A stretch of 43,755 nt of DNA from Caryophanales bacterium UBA6768 (GCA_002453315.1 DKGO01000064.1:1-43755), one strand, 5' to 3'. Shown: positions 26,575-35,579, counted from the first letter of the stretch. Program-made: numbers and translations. The notes: generated by a model from the sequence alone, not told the origin.

Positions 26575-26919
26575 ATGGGAGTACTTTCTAGTTCACCATC
26601 CAATATGGATCAATGTATTGAAGAATGTTTAAGGTGTGCACGTGCCTGTGAAGAATGTCATACAGCATGCCTGCAGGAACCAGATGTTCAAGCACGTATT
26701 ACATGTATGCAGCATTTAAATGACTGTGCTGAAATTTGTTTTCAAGCCGCAGCTCTTATGGCTAGAAACAGCCAAAGTGCCAAGAATTTCTGTAACCTTT
26801 GTGCCACCATGTGTGAAGCTTGCGCTACTGAATGTGACAAATTTCAGGATACACATTGTAAAGAGTGCGCTAATATTTGTCGCTCTTGTGCAGAAATATG
26901 CAGACAGATGGCTTCATAA
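26575..26919 (+). CDS. Four-helix-bundle copper storage protein (Csp)
   Basis: A 114-residue protein with 19 Cys arranged along four helices: CIEECLRCARACEECHTAC, then CMQHLNDCAEIC, CNLCATMCEACATEC, and CKECANICRSCAEIC. This matches the DUF326/Csp family, whose cytosolic members (Csp3) bind many Cu(I) ions per monomer inside the bundle. There is no signal peptide, so it is the cytosolic Csp3 type. ATG 26575 follows AAAGGAG. It is the last gene of the operon and has a strong terminator. It would act as a Cu(I) buffer or store. Confidence 0.93.
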   Translation: MGVLSSSPSNMDQCIEECLRCARACEECHTACLQEPDVQARITCMQHLNDCAEICFQAAALMARNSQSAKNFCNLCATMCEACATECDKFQDTHCKECANICRSCAEICRQMAS

Positions 26920-26930
26920 AATCATACTAA

Positions 26931-26966
26931 AGAAAAAGCTTTGATTGCAGAGTCAAAGCTTTTTCT
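26931..26966 (+). terminator. Bidirectional terminator after csp
   Basis: Perfect 14-bp arms AGAAAAAGCTTTGA and TCAAAGCTTTTTCT with an 8-base loop. A/T runs on both sides would allow it to work in both directions. Confidence 0.85.
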
Positions 26967-27057
26967 AAGGTAAAAGATGTTCAATCAATTCCATAAACAG
27001 GTCCTCAGATCCTTCACGCAGTTTGTCATGTTTATAAAACACTTGGAATAAATCGAA
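26965..27057 (-). pseudogene. C-terminal coding remnant
   Basis: A minus-strand frame without a start reads DLFQVFYKHDKLREGSEDLF and MELIEHLLP to a TAG at 26965. It looks like the end of a helical regulator, truncated upstream by a stop at 27058. Too short to identify. Confidence 0.3.
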
Positions 27058-27151
27058 CTAGCTATGATTTAAATTGGAAATCGTTCAAAAGCGTTTTTGT
27101 TTGTCAAGCTGGTGATTTTGAACCAAATGTCATATAAATGTTAAATCGCTT

Positions 27152-27990
27152 TTATATTTTCTTATGTTTATTCATGACATTCTTATCATTATACTTTTCT
27201 TTCACTACCTTACGACGATACACAATTAATACCATTGCTCCAACTATTAATAAAACTGAAATGAATTGGGCAACTCGTAATTGTCCTAAGTACAAACTAT
27301 CTGTTCGCATACCTTCAATCATAAATCGTCCGATTGAATATAACATGATATAACTTATAAACACTTCTCCTCGTAATGGATTGTATCTACGGAAAATCAA
27401 TAGCAAAATAAAGATTACTAGATTCCAAAAGGATTCATATAAAAATGTAGGATGTACATTACACCATCAATAGTCATTTGATTCATAATAAAATTCGGTA
27501 GGTATTGATGAAAGTTATTATATGCAGCCTCTGATATTACGCCCCCGTGAGCCTCTTGATTCATAAAATTTCCCCAACGTCCTATCGCCTGACCAAGAAT
27601 CAAGCTAGGCGCTACAATATCAGCTATTTGCCAAAAGGATACTTTTTTAATATGCGTATAAACAATTGCTGTTAATACGGAACCGATTAAAGCGCCATGA
27701 ATAGCAATACCACCATTCCAGACTGCAAATACTTCCCACCAAGGTTTATTTGCATATTGTTCCCATTCAAAAACAACATAGTAAACTCGTGCAAAAACAA
27801 TGGCAATTGGCACTGCAAATACAATTAGGTCAATGATCAAGTCTTTTTTTAAACCAAGTCGATTAGCTTCTTTCGTAGCTAAAAATAGTCCAATAATAAC
27901 CCCAGTGATAATAATGACACCGTACCAATAGATGGTGAAAGGTCCGAATTGTAAAAACACAGGATCCAATGCAGGGTTGCTATTCGTCAA
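27152..27990 (-). pseudogene. lgt: Prolipoprotein diacylglyceryl transferase with a one-base frameshift
   Basis: The first part (start TTG 27990 behind GGAAGAGGAG) gives [19 protein letters not shown], then the Lgt signature [16 protein letters not shown]. Near 27462 one base is missing: the frame should continue [15 protein letters not shown] into the second open segment ([40 protein letters not shown]). Restored, it is about 280 residues with seven membrane segments, the normal Lgt length. Lgt attaches diacylglycerol to lipoprotein Cys residues. It neighbours two lipoprotein genes (cupredoxin and CueP), so a dedicated copy for these is plausible. Either a pseudogene or a sequencing error in a short A/T context. 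Confidence 0.8.
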
Positions 27991-28409
27991 AAGAACCACT
28001 CCTCTTCCTTTAATCATCCTACTAACTAATATTTTCCTCATGCTTATTTTTCTAAATATCACCAATTCCTTTAGTAGCAATGAATTACTAAGATTATAAA
28101 TTTCAAATTTTAAATCAGAGTTTTATAAAGCCTGCTACAATTGAAAGCACATGATAAAAATGATGGATTAATAGTATCCTCAATAACTTTAGCGATATTA
28201 TGTGCAGTTTTTATCCACTTTGATTAAAAAATTTTTAAAATATGTTTATGTGTTACTAAATAAAATCAATATTTCCATTTGATTGCTTACTTAACTGTCC
28301 CATAATTGCCTTATTTTCTGCACAATTAGTTGACATTTAATTAATACAATTACTTTTAAGTAGTTATTACAACTATCAATTAAGGGATATCAAATAGGAG
28401 GGGAATTTA
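27991..28409. other. Intergenic stretch before the cupredoxin gene
   Basis: About 400 bases between the divergent lgt and cupredoxin genes. It contains the lgt ribosome binding site and the GGAGGGG site of the cupredoxin gene. No CsoR-like operator or further gene was recognised. Confidence 0.4.
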
Positions 28410-28820
28410 TTGAAAAAAAGTATATTAGCAACAATATTATTAGGTTTGATTCTAGTGCTTGCGGCATGTGGTGGAGGTAATAGCGATAGTGACATGAATA
28501 CCGAAGTAGATAATTCAACTGAGGAGACAGGTACCAATTCTTCAGAAGATTCTACTGCTAATAATGATATTGAAATTAAAGCAACAAACTTTGAATTTGA
28601 CCAGGCTGAATATACTGTAAAAGCTGGAGAAGAGGTTAAGATAAGCCTAGTAAATGAAGAAGGATCACATGGAATTGCTATTGATGATCTGGATGTGAAA
28701 ATAGATGGTGACGGTGATGCTACTTTTACACCAGAAGAACCAGGAGAATACACAATATATTGCAGCATTCCTTGTGGACAGGGCCATAGTGATATGGTTT
28801 CCACTTTGATAGTGCAATAG
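28410..28820 (+). CDS. CuA-type cupredoxin lipoprotein
   Basis: A 136-residue lipoprotein starting at TTG 28410 after GGAGGGG. The lipobox is LAAC, then an acidic Ser/Thr linker (residues ~22-52) and a cupredoxin domain. The copper-site loop CSIPCGQGHSDM has the complete dinuclear CuA pattern of cytochrome oxidase subunit II (C-x3-C-x3-H-x2-M), with the first His in EGSHGIAID. As a stand-alone extracytoplasmic domain it could bind or oxidise Cu, or shuttle electrons. It is flanked by lgt and ends with its own terminator. Confidence 0.88.
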   Translation: MKKSILATILLGLILVLAACGGGNSDSDMNTEVDNSTEETGTNSSEDSTANNDIEIKATNFEFDQAEYTVKAGEEVKISLVNEEGSHGIAIDDLDVKIDGDGDATFTPEEPGEYTIYCSIPCGQGHSDMVSTLIVQ

Positions 28821-28876
28821 ATTGGGTTTAAATCTTGTTAATTGAACAATTTACACCTACTATTTAACTGATATAT

Positions 28877-28910
28877 AAAGGCTTGGGTAAATTTTTGTAT
28901 CCAAGCCTTT
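28877..28910 (+). terminator. Terminator after cupredoxin gene
   Basis: AAAGGCTTGG and CCAAGCCTTT perfect arms with a 14-base loop, followed by TTGG. It ends the cupredoxin transcript. Confidence 0.75.
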
Positions 28911-28971
28911 TTGGTATATCATTTTCATACAGAAGTAAATTGTCTACTATTGGGAGGGTGCTGAATATAAC

Positions 28972-29886
28972 ATGATCCAAAATCAATTGGAAGAATTAGA
29001 ATGTATGAAAAAGTGTGATCCTGACGCTCTTATTGCTGAATTGGTAAACAATCAACAAAAAATTAAAACAAATTATGAATTATATTACAATAAAAAACAA
29101 GATAAATCATGGAGAGAACACTATTATTGTAATGTTCCTACTATAAGTACTGACCCTCTTCAATTGTTTTATGATTATCATAATCTTGTTAAAAACACAC
29201 ATCAGTATAAGCACCCCTACTACATTAGCAAAGATCAGTATTTATATACCTGGGTCGATCTTCAACCGAATGGACAACTGAAAAGTATTTATTCTGGTAA
29301 ATTAAAAGATCCCCAAAAATTGATGAAGGAAGATTTTGAAATAGTAGAAAAGCGCTTTATACGTTACAGAAATCTTATCAAAATTCAAAGGTTTACAGAT
29401 AAACATATTAAAAGTCAAATACGTAGAATTTCAAACCATCATAAATTTAATACAGAGCATGTTGTGCCTCAGTCATGGTTTCGGGCAAAAGAGCCAATGA
29501 AAGGAGATTTACACCATCTCTTTGCTTGTGAACCAGAATGTAACAGCCTGCGTTCCAATTATCCGTATTATGAGTACAGTCTTGAACAAAATCCAATAAA
29601 TCTCCGTAATAATTGTGGTAAACATGAATTGAATCGATTTGAACCAGCATATGGAAAGGGAATTGTAGCTCGGGCGACACTTTACTTTTTGTTGAGGTAT
29701 CCTAAGAAAATAACAAGGAAATTCCAAAAAAATATCGATATCCCATTGCTTTTTCGCTGGCATGGGCAATTTAAAGTATCAGATTATGAAAAACATCGAA
29801 ACAAAGCTATTTTTGAAATTCAAGGAAATAGAAATCCGTTTATTGACTTCCCAGAATTCATGGCCAATATCTCATTTCCCGATTGA
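28972..29886 (+). CDS. Endonuclease I family nuclease
   Basis: A 304-residue protein with the endonuclease I / Bacillus Bsn fold: NTEHVVPQSWF (catalytic His), GDLHHLFACEPECNSLRSNY, then FEPAYGKGIVARATLYFLLR, and EKHRNKAIFEIQGNRNPFID. Family members are secreted, non-specific DNA/RNA nucleases, but this protein has no signal peptide and begins MIQNQLEELECMKKCDPDAL, so it would be cytosolic or leave by another route. ATG 28972 follows GGGAGGG. Its link to copper resistance is unclear; a spore or host-defence role is possible. Confidence 0.85.
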   Translation: MIQNQLEELECMKKCDPDALIAELVNNQQKIKTNYELYYNKKQDKSWREHYYCNVPTISTDPLQLFYDYHNLVKNTHQYKHPYYISKDQYLYTWVDLQPNGQLKSIYSGKLKDPQKLMKEDFEIVEKRFIRYRNLIKIQRFTDKHIKSQIRRISNHHKFNTEHVVPQSWFRAKEPMKGDLHHLFACEPECNSLRSNYPYYEYSLEQNPINLRNNCGKHELNRFEPAYGKGIVARATLYFLLRYPKKITRKFQKNIDIPLLFRWHGQFKVSDYEKHRNKAIFEIQGNRNPFIDFPEFMANISFPD

Positions 29887-29916
29887 TTTTTAAATATATT
29901 TTATTGTAAAAATAAA

Positions 29917-29946
29917 CCCTAGGTATATGATAAATCATACCTAGGG
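29917..29946 (-). terminator. Terminator between convergent genes
   Basis: CCCTAGGTAT and ATACCTAGGG perfect arms. Read on the minus strand it is followed by TTTATTTTTAC, so it would end the copB transcript, and it may also block the nuclease transcript. Confidence 0.65.
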
Positions 29947-30025
29947 CGAATTGTGAATATTATTTAGTACTTTCTGTTTATCCGTTCATTTTCAACCGTT
30001 GTAAAAAAGATAGTTTTTCTTAATT

Positions 30026-30424
30026 TTAAATTGCAGTTTTGACATATCCATCCTTAGTATATGGTGAAATTTCAACCGTTTCACCTGGGGTTAAACAACG
30101 ATGTTTCATCATATTATGTGGCATGATAAACTCAATTTCTTCTCCATTTTCCAACAATACTTTTTGATTACAACGACTAAGACCTTCTTCATCTTTTTCA
30201 CAGTTTTCGTCTGTTAAAACTTCTCCTTGAAGTTTTTCTTCAATTTCTCCTTGAATTAACTTAACGATGTATTCCCCTTTTTTACCGTTATGTTGCCAAT
30301 TAAAACTTTCGGGGGAAAATGCTTCTGGTTCAGGTATATTTTCTCCCACATTGTTGTTCCATAGATTAAATCCCAATAATAGTCCCGCTGCAATAATTAT
30401 AATAAATATTATCTTATCTATCAT
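30026..30424 (-). CDS. Membrane-anchored protein of the copB operon
   Basis: A 132-residue protein with one N-terminal membrane segment (residues ~4-20) and an extracytoplasmic domain. The domain contains two Cys regions (DENCEKDEEGLSRCNQKVLL) and a metal-ligand-rich segment EFIMPHNMMKHRCLTPGETV. I know no function. The ATG at 30424 follows AAAGG. It is 28 bp after copB, so it is co-expressed. The MPHNMMKHRC cluster suggests binding of exported copper at the outer face. Confidence 0.6.
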   Translation of the reverse strand: MIDKIIFIIIIAAGLLLGFNLWNNNVGENIPEPEAFSPESFNWQHNGKKGEYIVKLIQGEIEEKLQGEVLTDENCEKDEEGLSRCNQKVLLENGEEIEFIMPHNMMKHRCLTPGETVEISPYTKDGYVKTAI

Positions 30425-30452
30425 AGATTTCACACCTTTAAAAATTTCGCTT

Positions 30453-32561
30453 TTACGCTTTTAATAATTTCGCATTAATTGCAACAATTATCGTACTTAG
30501 GCTCATAAGAACAGCTCCAACTGCTGGACTTAAAACTATTCCAATTGGAGCTAAAATCCCTGCCGCTAATGGAATAGCAAAAATATTGTATCCAGTTGCC
30601 CACCATAAGTTTTGAACCATTTTTCGATATGTTTTTTTGGAAAGATCCATTAGATCGACAACATCTTTTGGGTTACTCTTAACTAGTACTACATCGGCTG
30701 TCTCCATAGCTACATCTGTTCCAGCTCCGATTGCAATTCCTAGGTCAGCTGTCGCTAATGCTGGAGCATCGTTTACTCCATCACCAGTCATTGCAACCTT
30801 CCATCCTTTGGCTTGAATTTGCTTCACCTGATTTGCCTTATCATCTGGTAACACTTCTGCATACACTTCATCTATATCCAATTGTTTTGCCACCCAATGG
30901 GCCACTTTTTCGTTATCTCCTGTAAGCATGATGGAATGAACGCCTTTTTCCTTTAACTCGGAAATTGCTTCTTTTGCAGACTCACGAATGATATCTGCAA
31001 GTGCAATCATACCAATTAGTTCATCATCTAATAATACAAATATTACCGTCTTACCTACTTCAGACAATTTGTTAAATTTCTGTTTATCATAATCCATATT
31101 TTTACTTTTAACAAAACCAGGGCTTACTGCATTTACTTTTTTCCCCTCTATTATTCCTTCAATCCCTTTACCAGTTATTGAATTAAATTCTGAGATAGGC
31201 TTAAGATTAATACCTCTGTCTAGTGCTGACTTTACTATACCCGCAGCAATTGGGTGTTCTGAATTTTGTTCCAAGCTTGCACCCCAAACAAGGACTTCCT
31301 CTTCACCAAATCCTTCACTTGGTATGATATCTGTTATACCGAATTTCCCTTCTGTTAGTGTACCTGTTTTATCAAAAACAACTGCATTTAGATTTCGTGC
31401 GTTTTCAAAATTAGCTCGATTACGAATTAATAACCCTTTATTAGCCGATAAAGCAGTAGACACTGCAATGACAAGAGGAGCCGCTAAACCTAAGGCATGT
31501 GGACAGGTAATAACCATTACTGTTACCATTCGTTCTAATGCTACATAGAGAGGATAGCCAAGTGCAAGCCATATAAATAATGTTGCAAATCCTGCTGTTA
31601 AGGCAAGATAAAATAGCCACTTGGCTGCACGGTTTGTTAAATCTTGTGTTTTTGATTTCGATTCCTGTGCTTCTTTTACCAAGGTAATAACTTGAGATAA
31701 GTAGGATGCTTCTCCTGTTTTTTTAACTTGTATAATGAGAGATCCTTCATTATTTACTGACCCACCTATCACTTCTTCTTCTTTACCCTTTTCCACTGGG
31801 ACAGATTCACCAGTCAGCATTGATTCATCTACGGTTGATTTACCGTCAAGGATTTGTCCGTCAACAGGTATTTTTTCTCCAGGTTTAACGAGCACCCTAT
31901 CCCCATTGGTAAGTTGTGAAATAGGGACATCATGAACTTCATCGTTGTCATCTAGTTTATGAGCTTCATTAGGCATCAGTTTTACAAGTTTTTCTAATGC
32001 ATTAGAGGCCCCCATTACTGATCGCATTTCAATCCAATGTCCTAATAACATAATATCTACTAAAGTGGCCAATTCCCAAAATAAATTGTGCCCTTCCCAA
32101 CCAAATACGACAAGAGCACTATAAACGTATGCGATTGTAATGGCTAGACCAATAAGTGTCATCATTCCAGGATTCTTATCTTTTAATTCACTAATACCGC
32201 CAGTAATAAATGGCCAGCCACCATAGAAAAAGACGAAGGAGGAAAGTACGAATAAAATATATTGGTCATTCGCAAATCGCCAGTCAACCCCCATAAAATC
32301 TTGAATCATTGGTGATAGAGCGAGAATTGGAATAGTAACAATTAAAGATATAAAAAATCGTTTCTTAAAATCTTCTACCATATCACCATGATCATGATGA
32401 CCGTGATGACCATGTTCTTCATGAGTATGACCGTGTCCTTCGTGCTTATGATGATCATGTGCTTCATGATTTCCTTCATGTTTATGTACATGCTTTGGGT
32501 CTTGGTGTTTATGATGTCCATGTTCACTATGCATGTTTTTTTCGTTTTCATGTTTTTCCAT
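30453..32561 (-). CDS. copB: CopB copper P1B-type ATPase
   Basis: A 702-residue pump. The first ~70 residues are extremely His-rich ([20 protein letters not shown] and more), replacing HMA domains. The transport motif is [10 protein letters not shown], the CPH type of CopB pumps; with [17 protein letters not shown] and [12 protein letters not shown] all intact. CopB members export Cu(I)/Cu(II) or Ag(I). The start is ATG 32561 behind GAGGG; an ATG nine bases upstream is less well placed. A CsoR-type operator lies in the upstream region, so it probably shares control with copA. Confidence 0.95.
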   Translation of the reverse strand: MEKHENEKNMHSEHGHHKHQDPKHVHKHEGNHEAHDHHKHEGHGHTHEEHGHHGHHDHGDMVEDFKKRFFISLIVTIPILALSPMIQDFMGVDWRFANDQYILFVLSSFVFFYGGWPFITGGISELKDKNPGMMTLIGLAITIAYVYSALVVFGWEGHNLFWELATLVDIMLLGHWIEMRSVMGASNALEKLVKLMPNEAHKLDDNDEVHDVPISQLTNGDRVLVKPGEKIPVDGQILDGKSTVDESMLTGESVPVEKGKEEEVIGGSVNNEGSLIIQVKKTGEASYLSQVITLVKEAQESKSKTQDLTNRAAKWLFYLALTAGFATLFIWLALGYPLYVALERMVTVMVITCPHALGLAAPLVIAVSTALSANKGLLIRNRANFENARNLNAVVFDKTGTLTEGKFGITDIIPSEGFGEEEVLVWGASLEQNSEHPIAAGIVKSALDRGINLKPISEFNSITGKGIEGIIEGKKVNAVSPGFVKSKNMDYDKQKFNKLSEVGKTVIFVLLDDELIGMIALADIIRESAKEAISELKEKGVHSIMLTGDNEKVAHWVAKQLDIDEVYAEVLPDDKANQVKQIQAKGWKVAMTGDGVNDAPALATADLGIAIGAGTDVAMETADVVLVKSNPKDVVDLMDLSKKTYRKMVQNLWWATGYNIFAIPLAAGILAPIGIVLSPAVGAVLMSLSTIIVAINAKLLKA

Positions 32562-32638
32562 TGATATCACCCTCTAAAATTAATTTATCTCGTATCCGTA
32601 TTTTGAACAATACATCCCTTTCTTATTTCATTACATAC

Positions 32639-32657
32639 TATACCCCTATATGGTATA
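32639..32657. promoter_or_regulatory. CsoR operator candidate before copB
   Basis: TATACCCCTATATGGTATA has TATACC/GGTATA arms and the same length as the site before csoR (19706-19724). It lies about 80 bp upstream of the copB start codon. Confidence 0.65.
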
Positions 32658-32677
32658 AATTAAACCGATTTAAACTA

Positions 32678-32715
32678 AAATGTAGAGCTACCATCACTTT
32701 GATAGTTCTACATTT
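32678..32715 (-). terminator. Hairpin after the 78-aa secreted protein gene
   Basis: AAATGTAGAGCTA and TAGTTCTACATTT form a 13-bp stem with one wobble pair. It is about 50 bp past the stop of the 32764 gene on the minus strand and a second short palindrome (TAAACTAA/TTAGTTTA) lies between. It may end that transcript before copB's own promoter. Confidence 0.5.
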
Positions 32716-32763
32716 ATTTAAACTAATGTTAGGGGGATTAGTTTAATATATTTAATACCATAC

Positions 32764-33000
32764 TTAAATTTGGTTATTCATCGGAACTTTTTCATTATTT
32801 TCATTAACACTACCGTGACAATCCTGATACATTTGCTCCATTTGCTGTTCATTCATTTCTGGGTGCATTTCTTTCATATGTGGTAGCATTTCCTCAAAAC
32901 TCCAGTCATTTTCAGAGCCACCACCATGTGCAAAGACTACATTTCCCAAGCCTAAAACCAAAATAGATGTTATAGAAATAGATACAATCTTTTTCTTCAT
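32764..33000 (-). CDS. Small secreted Met/His-rich protein
   Basis: A 78-residue protein with a signal peptide (MKKKIVSISITSILVLGLGN...FAHGGG). The mature part is short and Met/His-rich: EEMLPHMKEMHPEMNEQQME and YQDCHGS, with one Cys. ATG 33000 follows GAAGGGAGG. The family is unnamed to me; similar short proteins occur near copper pumps. With Met, His and Cys ligands outside the membrane it is a candidate copper scavenger or CopB partner. Confidence 0.6.
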   Translation of the reverse strand: MKKKIVSISITSILVLGLGNVVFAHGGGSENDWSFEEMLPHMKEMHPEMNEQQMEQMYQDCHGSVNENNEKVPMNNQI

Positions 33001-33237
33001 CGGTTGTACCTCCCTTCAATTACCATAATAAAGGCAAAGTTTCAAGATTTTATCAAGAAATTGTTACAAATAGAGGGGGAACGTGATGTTTATTAATTAA
33101 AATGCAATCTTATTGTATGCGGAAACTCAATGAAATTGAACTTACCAAAAAATTTGCATTTCTACTATCATTAAATCTGGACAGGAAGTCAAAATATATA
33201 AGATAAAAGGTTAAATTATCTACAATTCACATAATGT

Positions 33238-34836
33238 TTAACCTGCACAGCAAGACAACTTTGAAACATCTTTATCTAATGTAAGTGCTGCTAATTTCAA
33301 CCCTTCCACCATTGTTAAATATGGGGCAAGACTTTCCCTGAGATCTTCTGCTGTTAAACCACACTTCACTGCTAACGTCGCCGCATAGATAACTTCTCCT
33401 GCATTTTCAGCCACAACATGAACCCCTAACACTTTTAATGAATTTGCATCCACAATTAATTTAAAAACTCCTGTCGTCTCTCGATTAACAATAGCTCTTG
33501 GTACAGCATCTAATAGTAAAACAGATGTTTTAACCTCAATCCCTTTTTCTTTCGCTTGTTGCTCTGTTAAACCAACCGTAGCAACAGATGGGGTAGTAAA
33601 TGTAACGCCTGGGACAGCATCTAAATTCATCTTTCGATTTTGTCCTCCAATTGCATTTTGTGCTGCAATTCCCCCCTGATATGACGCAACATAAACAAAT
33701 TGAGGGCTAAGCGTTACATCACCAGAAGCATAGATGCGTGTATTGGATGTTTTGCAGTATTCATCAATGACAATTTCACCACGAGAACCAACTTTAACGC
33801 CTGCTTCATGTAGATTCAATGACTCTGTATTAGGTTTTCTCCCTGTTGCAACAAGTAATTGTTCTGATTCAACAATTTGTTTTTTACCCTCTATCTCGAC
33901 ATGAACCTTTTTAACTTCCCCATCTTGCTCTATTCGCTCATAGGATACTCCCGTAAGTAAATTAATCCCTTGTTCTGTTAAGGCTTTAGTAATTGCTTCT
34001 GAGATTTCAGGATCATACTCCTTTAATAAACGCTGACCTCTTTGCATCAATGTTACTTCTGTACCTAAGTTATGAAATAGTTGTCCCAATTCCAATCCAA
34101 TATAGCCAGAACCAATAACTGTGAGACGTTTCGGAACCTTTTTTAATTCAAGTAATGTGGTACTTGTTAAATTGTCTACTTCATCTAATCCAGGGATTTT
34201 AGGAACAGATGGTGAAGCACCAGTTGCAATTAAGAAGCGTTTGGCAGATAACTGTTCGCCATTCACTTCAATTGTCTTTTCATCCACAAACTTTACCTCG
34301 CCTTTTATTAATTCAAAACCATACTCGTCAATTAAATCTACATACTTACTGTTCCTTAGATCACTGACCAACTCATTTTTTTGCTTGATCAATGGTGCTA
34401 AATCAACATCACTTGCCGAAGTTTGTAATCCCATAAATGGATTGTTTTTTGCCAAATGATTGATTTCCCCTGCTCTTAACAGGGTCTTTGATGGAACACA
34501 GCCAATATTCACGCATGTCCCGCCAACTATTCCACGTTCAATCATCGCCACTTTTGCTCCGTAATTTACTGCTTCAATAGCAGATGAAAAAGCAGAGGCT
34601 CCCGAACCAATGATGATGTAATCATAGTCACCCTCATCACCCAATTGTATTTCCCCTTGTATTTGGATTTTTTCTAAGTCCCCTGGTTGGTACTTCGTAT
34701 TAGCAATTGCTTTTTTTGCTGTTTTAGGTTCAACACCATTTGGCAACTTAAATAAAGCTTCTCCCTTTTGAAAATTAGCCTCAATATTTTTTGCACCTAT
34801 ATTTTCAAGAGGGGGTAGCGTCAGGAAAATGCGCAT
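33238..34836 (-). CDS. merA: Mercuric reductase with truncated N-terminal domain (first copy)
   Basis: The 532-residue frame contains a full flavin-disulfide reductase: [19 protein letters not shown], the active-site Cys pair [18 protein letters not shown] site and C-terminal vicinal Cys (KLSCCAG). MerA reduces Hg(II) to Hg(0). Bacillus MerA normally begins with one or two HMA domains. Here only the end of one HMA remains ([20 protein letters not shown]); its Cys pair is gone. The first 11 codons, ATG included, come from the Tn3-family inverted repeat at 34812-34849 and no ribosome binding site precedes them. Expression is doubtful, although the catalytic core is intact. No merR or transport genes accompany it. 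Confidence 0.85.
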   Translation of the reverse strand: MRIFLTLPPLENIGAKNIEANFQKGEALFKLPNGVEPKTAKKAIANTKYQPGDLEKIQIQGEIQLGDEGDYDYIIIGSGASAFSSAIEAVNYGAKVAMIERGIVGGTCVNIGCVPSKTLLRAGEINHLAKNNPFMGLQTSASDVDLAPLIKQKNELVSDLRNSKYVDLIDEYGFELIKGEVKFVDEKTIEVNGEQLSAKRFLIATGASPSVPKIPGLDEVDNLTSTTLLELKKVPKRLTVIGSGYIGLELGQLFHNLGTEVTLMQRGQRLLKEYDPEISEAITKALTEQGINLLTGVSYERIEQDGEVKKVHVEIEGKKQIVESEQLLVATGRKPNTESLNLHEAGVKVGSRGEIVIDEYCKTSNTRIYASGDVTLSPQFVYVASYQGGIAAQNAIGGQNRKMNLDAVPGVTFTTPSVATVGLTEQQAKEKGIEVKTSVLLLDAVPRAIVNRETTGVFKLIVDANSLKVLGVHVVAENAGEVIYAATLAVKCGLTAEDLRESLAPYLTMVEGLKLAALTLDKDVSKLSCCAG

Positions 34837-34849
34837 TTACAACGTTAAG
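34812..34849 (+). repeat. Tn3-family 38-bp terminal inverted repeat, copy 1
   Basis: Starts GGGGTAGCGTCAGG and ends AACGTTAAG, the GGGG...TAAG form of Tn3-family ends and very like those of Bacillus mercury transposons (TnMERI1 type). The outer end faces left and abuts merA codons. A second copy in the same orientation is at 38121-38158. No opposite-facing partner was found in the window. Confidence 0.75.
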
Positions 34850-34868
34850 CAAATTACAGCATAAAAAG

Positions 34869-34899
34869 ACCGATTTCCTTACAAACGCTGAAAATCGGT
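34869..34899 (+). terminator. Hairpin next to Tn end, copy 1
   Basis: ACCGATTT and AAATCGGT arms followed by TTTTTTTGG, preceded by AAAAAG. Similar AAAAG-CC-ATTTC hairpins follow the second Tn end and occur at 37891 and 39623. Confidence 0.55.
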
Positions 34900-34914
34900 T
34901 TTTTTGGGTTTATG

Positions 34915-34999
34915 ATAGTGATAGGTAAGCTTTTGAAGTTATCGCCAGCTTTTCCCCCACTTCACACCGTACAGGCGGGTTTCCCAGCATACGGCGTTC
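34915..34999 (-). mobile_element. Group II (IIC-like) intron 3' end remnant
   Basis: On the minus strand a domain V-like hairpin begins ACGCCGTATGCTGGG, has a GAAA-type loop and closes GTACGGTGTG; the CGC triad is the form seen in group IIC introns. It is followed by a domain VI-like segment (GAAGTGGGGGAAAAGCTGG to CGATAACTTC) and the end AGCTTACCTATCACTAT. No reverse-transcriptase gene is present, so only the 3' portion survives. The region 35000-35145 may hold more of the deleted intron. Confidence 0.55.
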
Positions 35000-35107
35000 T
35001 AACTAATCCAATTCATTCAATAATTTTTATGTATATGCAAAGACGAAATGTAGAATCAGATAGCCTCGTTCAAACATTGCTTGGGCAATTTATTGACTTC
35101 TACAAGT

Positions 35108-35141
35108 TGGGGTGGTGTCAGCTTCGCTGGTACTACCCCTA
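35108..35141. repeat. GC-rich hairpin downstream of arsC
   Basis: GGGGTGGT..CAGC and GCTGG..ACTACCCC form a stem with two mismatches and a TTC loop, about 20 bp past the arsC stop. It lacks a T-run. It may be the ars terminator, an intron segment, or the 5' exon at which a group IIC intron inserts. Confidence 0.4.
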
Positions 35142-35162
35142 TTAGTTTATGCAAGGTGCTTC

Positions 35163-35564
35163 TTATTTCCCTGTTTCACCAAATTGCTTAATCCGTTCAC
35201 CAATTTCGTCACGAACACGTTGGAACTCGGACCACTCTTTACCGGCTGGGTCATCGAATCCCCAATGTTCACGCTTTACATGTGGTGGTGTCATCGGGCA
35301 TTTGTCAGCTGCATCTCCACATAATGTAACTACCAAATCGGCATTATTTAAGATTTCAGGATCAATAATATCCGATGTTTGATTGGAAATATCAATACCA
35401 GCTTCTTTCATAGCCTTTACAGCATTCGGGTTTAATCCATGTGCTTCTATTCCAGCACTGTATACGCCCCAACCATCACCTAAATATTTCTTTGCCCAAC
35501 CTTCAGCCATTTGGCTTCTGCAAGAGTTTCCAGTACATAAAAAGTAAATTATTTTTTTAGACAT
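35163..35564 (-). CDS. arsC: ArsC arsenate reductase (thioredoxin-coupled)
   Basis: A 133-residue low-molecular-weight phosphatase-fold arsenate reductase. The P-loop [14 protein letters not shown] holds Cys10 and Cys15; the two shuttle Cys are in [13 protein letters not shown] (Cys82 and Cys89 spacing of B. subtilis ArsC). It reduces arsenate to arsenite with thioredoxin, for export by ArsB. ATG 35564 follows AAAGGAG. It is last in arsR-arsI-arsB-arsC, 15 bp after arsB. Confidence 0.96.
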   Translation of the reverse strand: MSKKIIYFLCTGNSCRSQMAEGWAKKYLGDGWGVYSAGIEAHGLNPNAVKAMKEAGIDISNQTSDIIDPEILNNADLVVTLCGDAADKCPMTPPHVKREHWGFDDPAGKEWSEFQRVRDEIGERIKQFGETGK

Positions 35565-35579
35565 GATGTATATCTCCTT

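Noticed and set aside
28376..28804. 142-codon minus-strand frame
   Set aside because: Antisense to the cupredoxin gene, which has a lipobox and CuA site.
32678..32745. Palindromes upstream of copB as a riboswitch
   Set aside because: They are simple hairpins between two genes and upstream of the likely copB promoter; no conserved aptamer core is visible.
34912..35382. Three overlapping plus-strand frames next to arsC
   Set aside because: They lie over the intron-like remnant and antisense to arsC; no ribosome binding sites or protein motifs.
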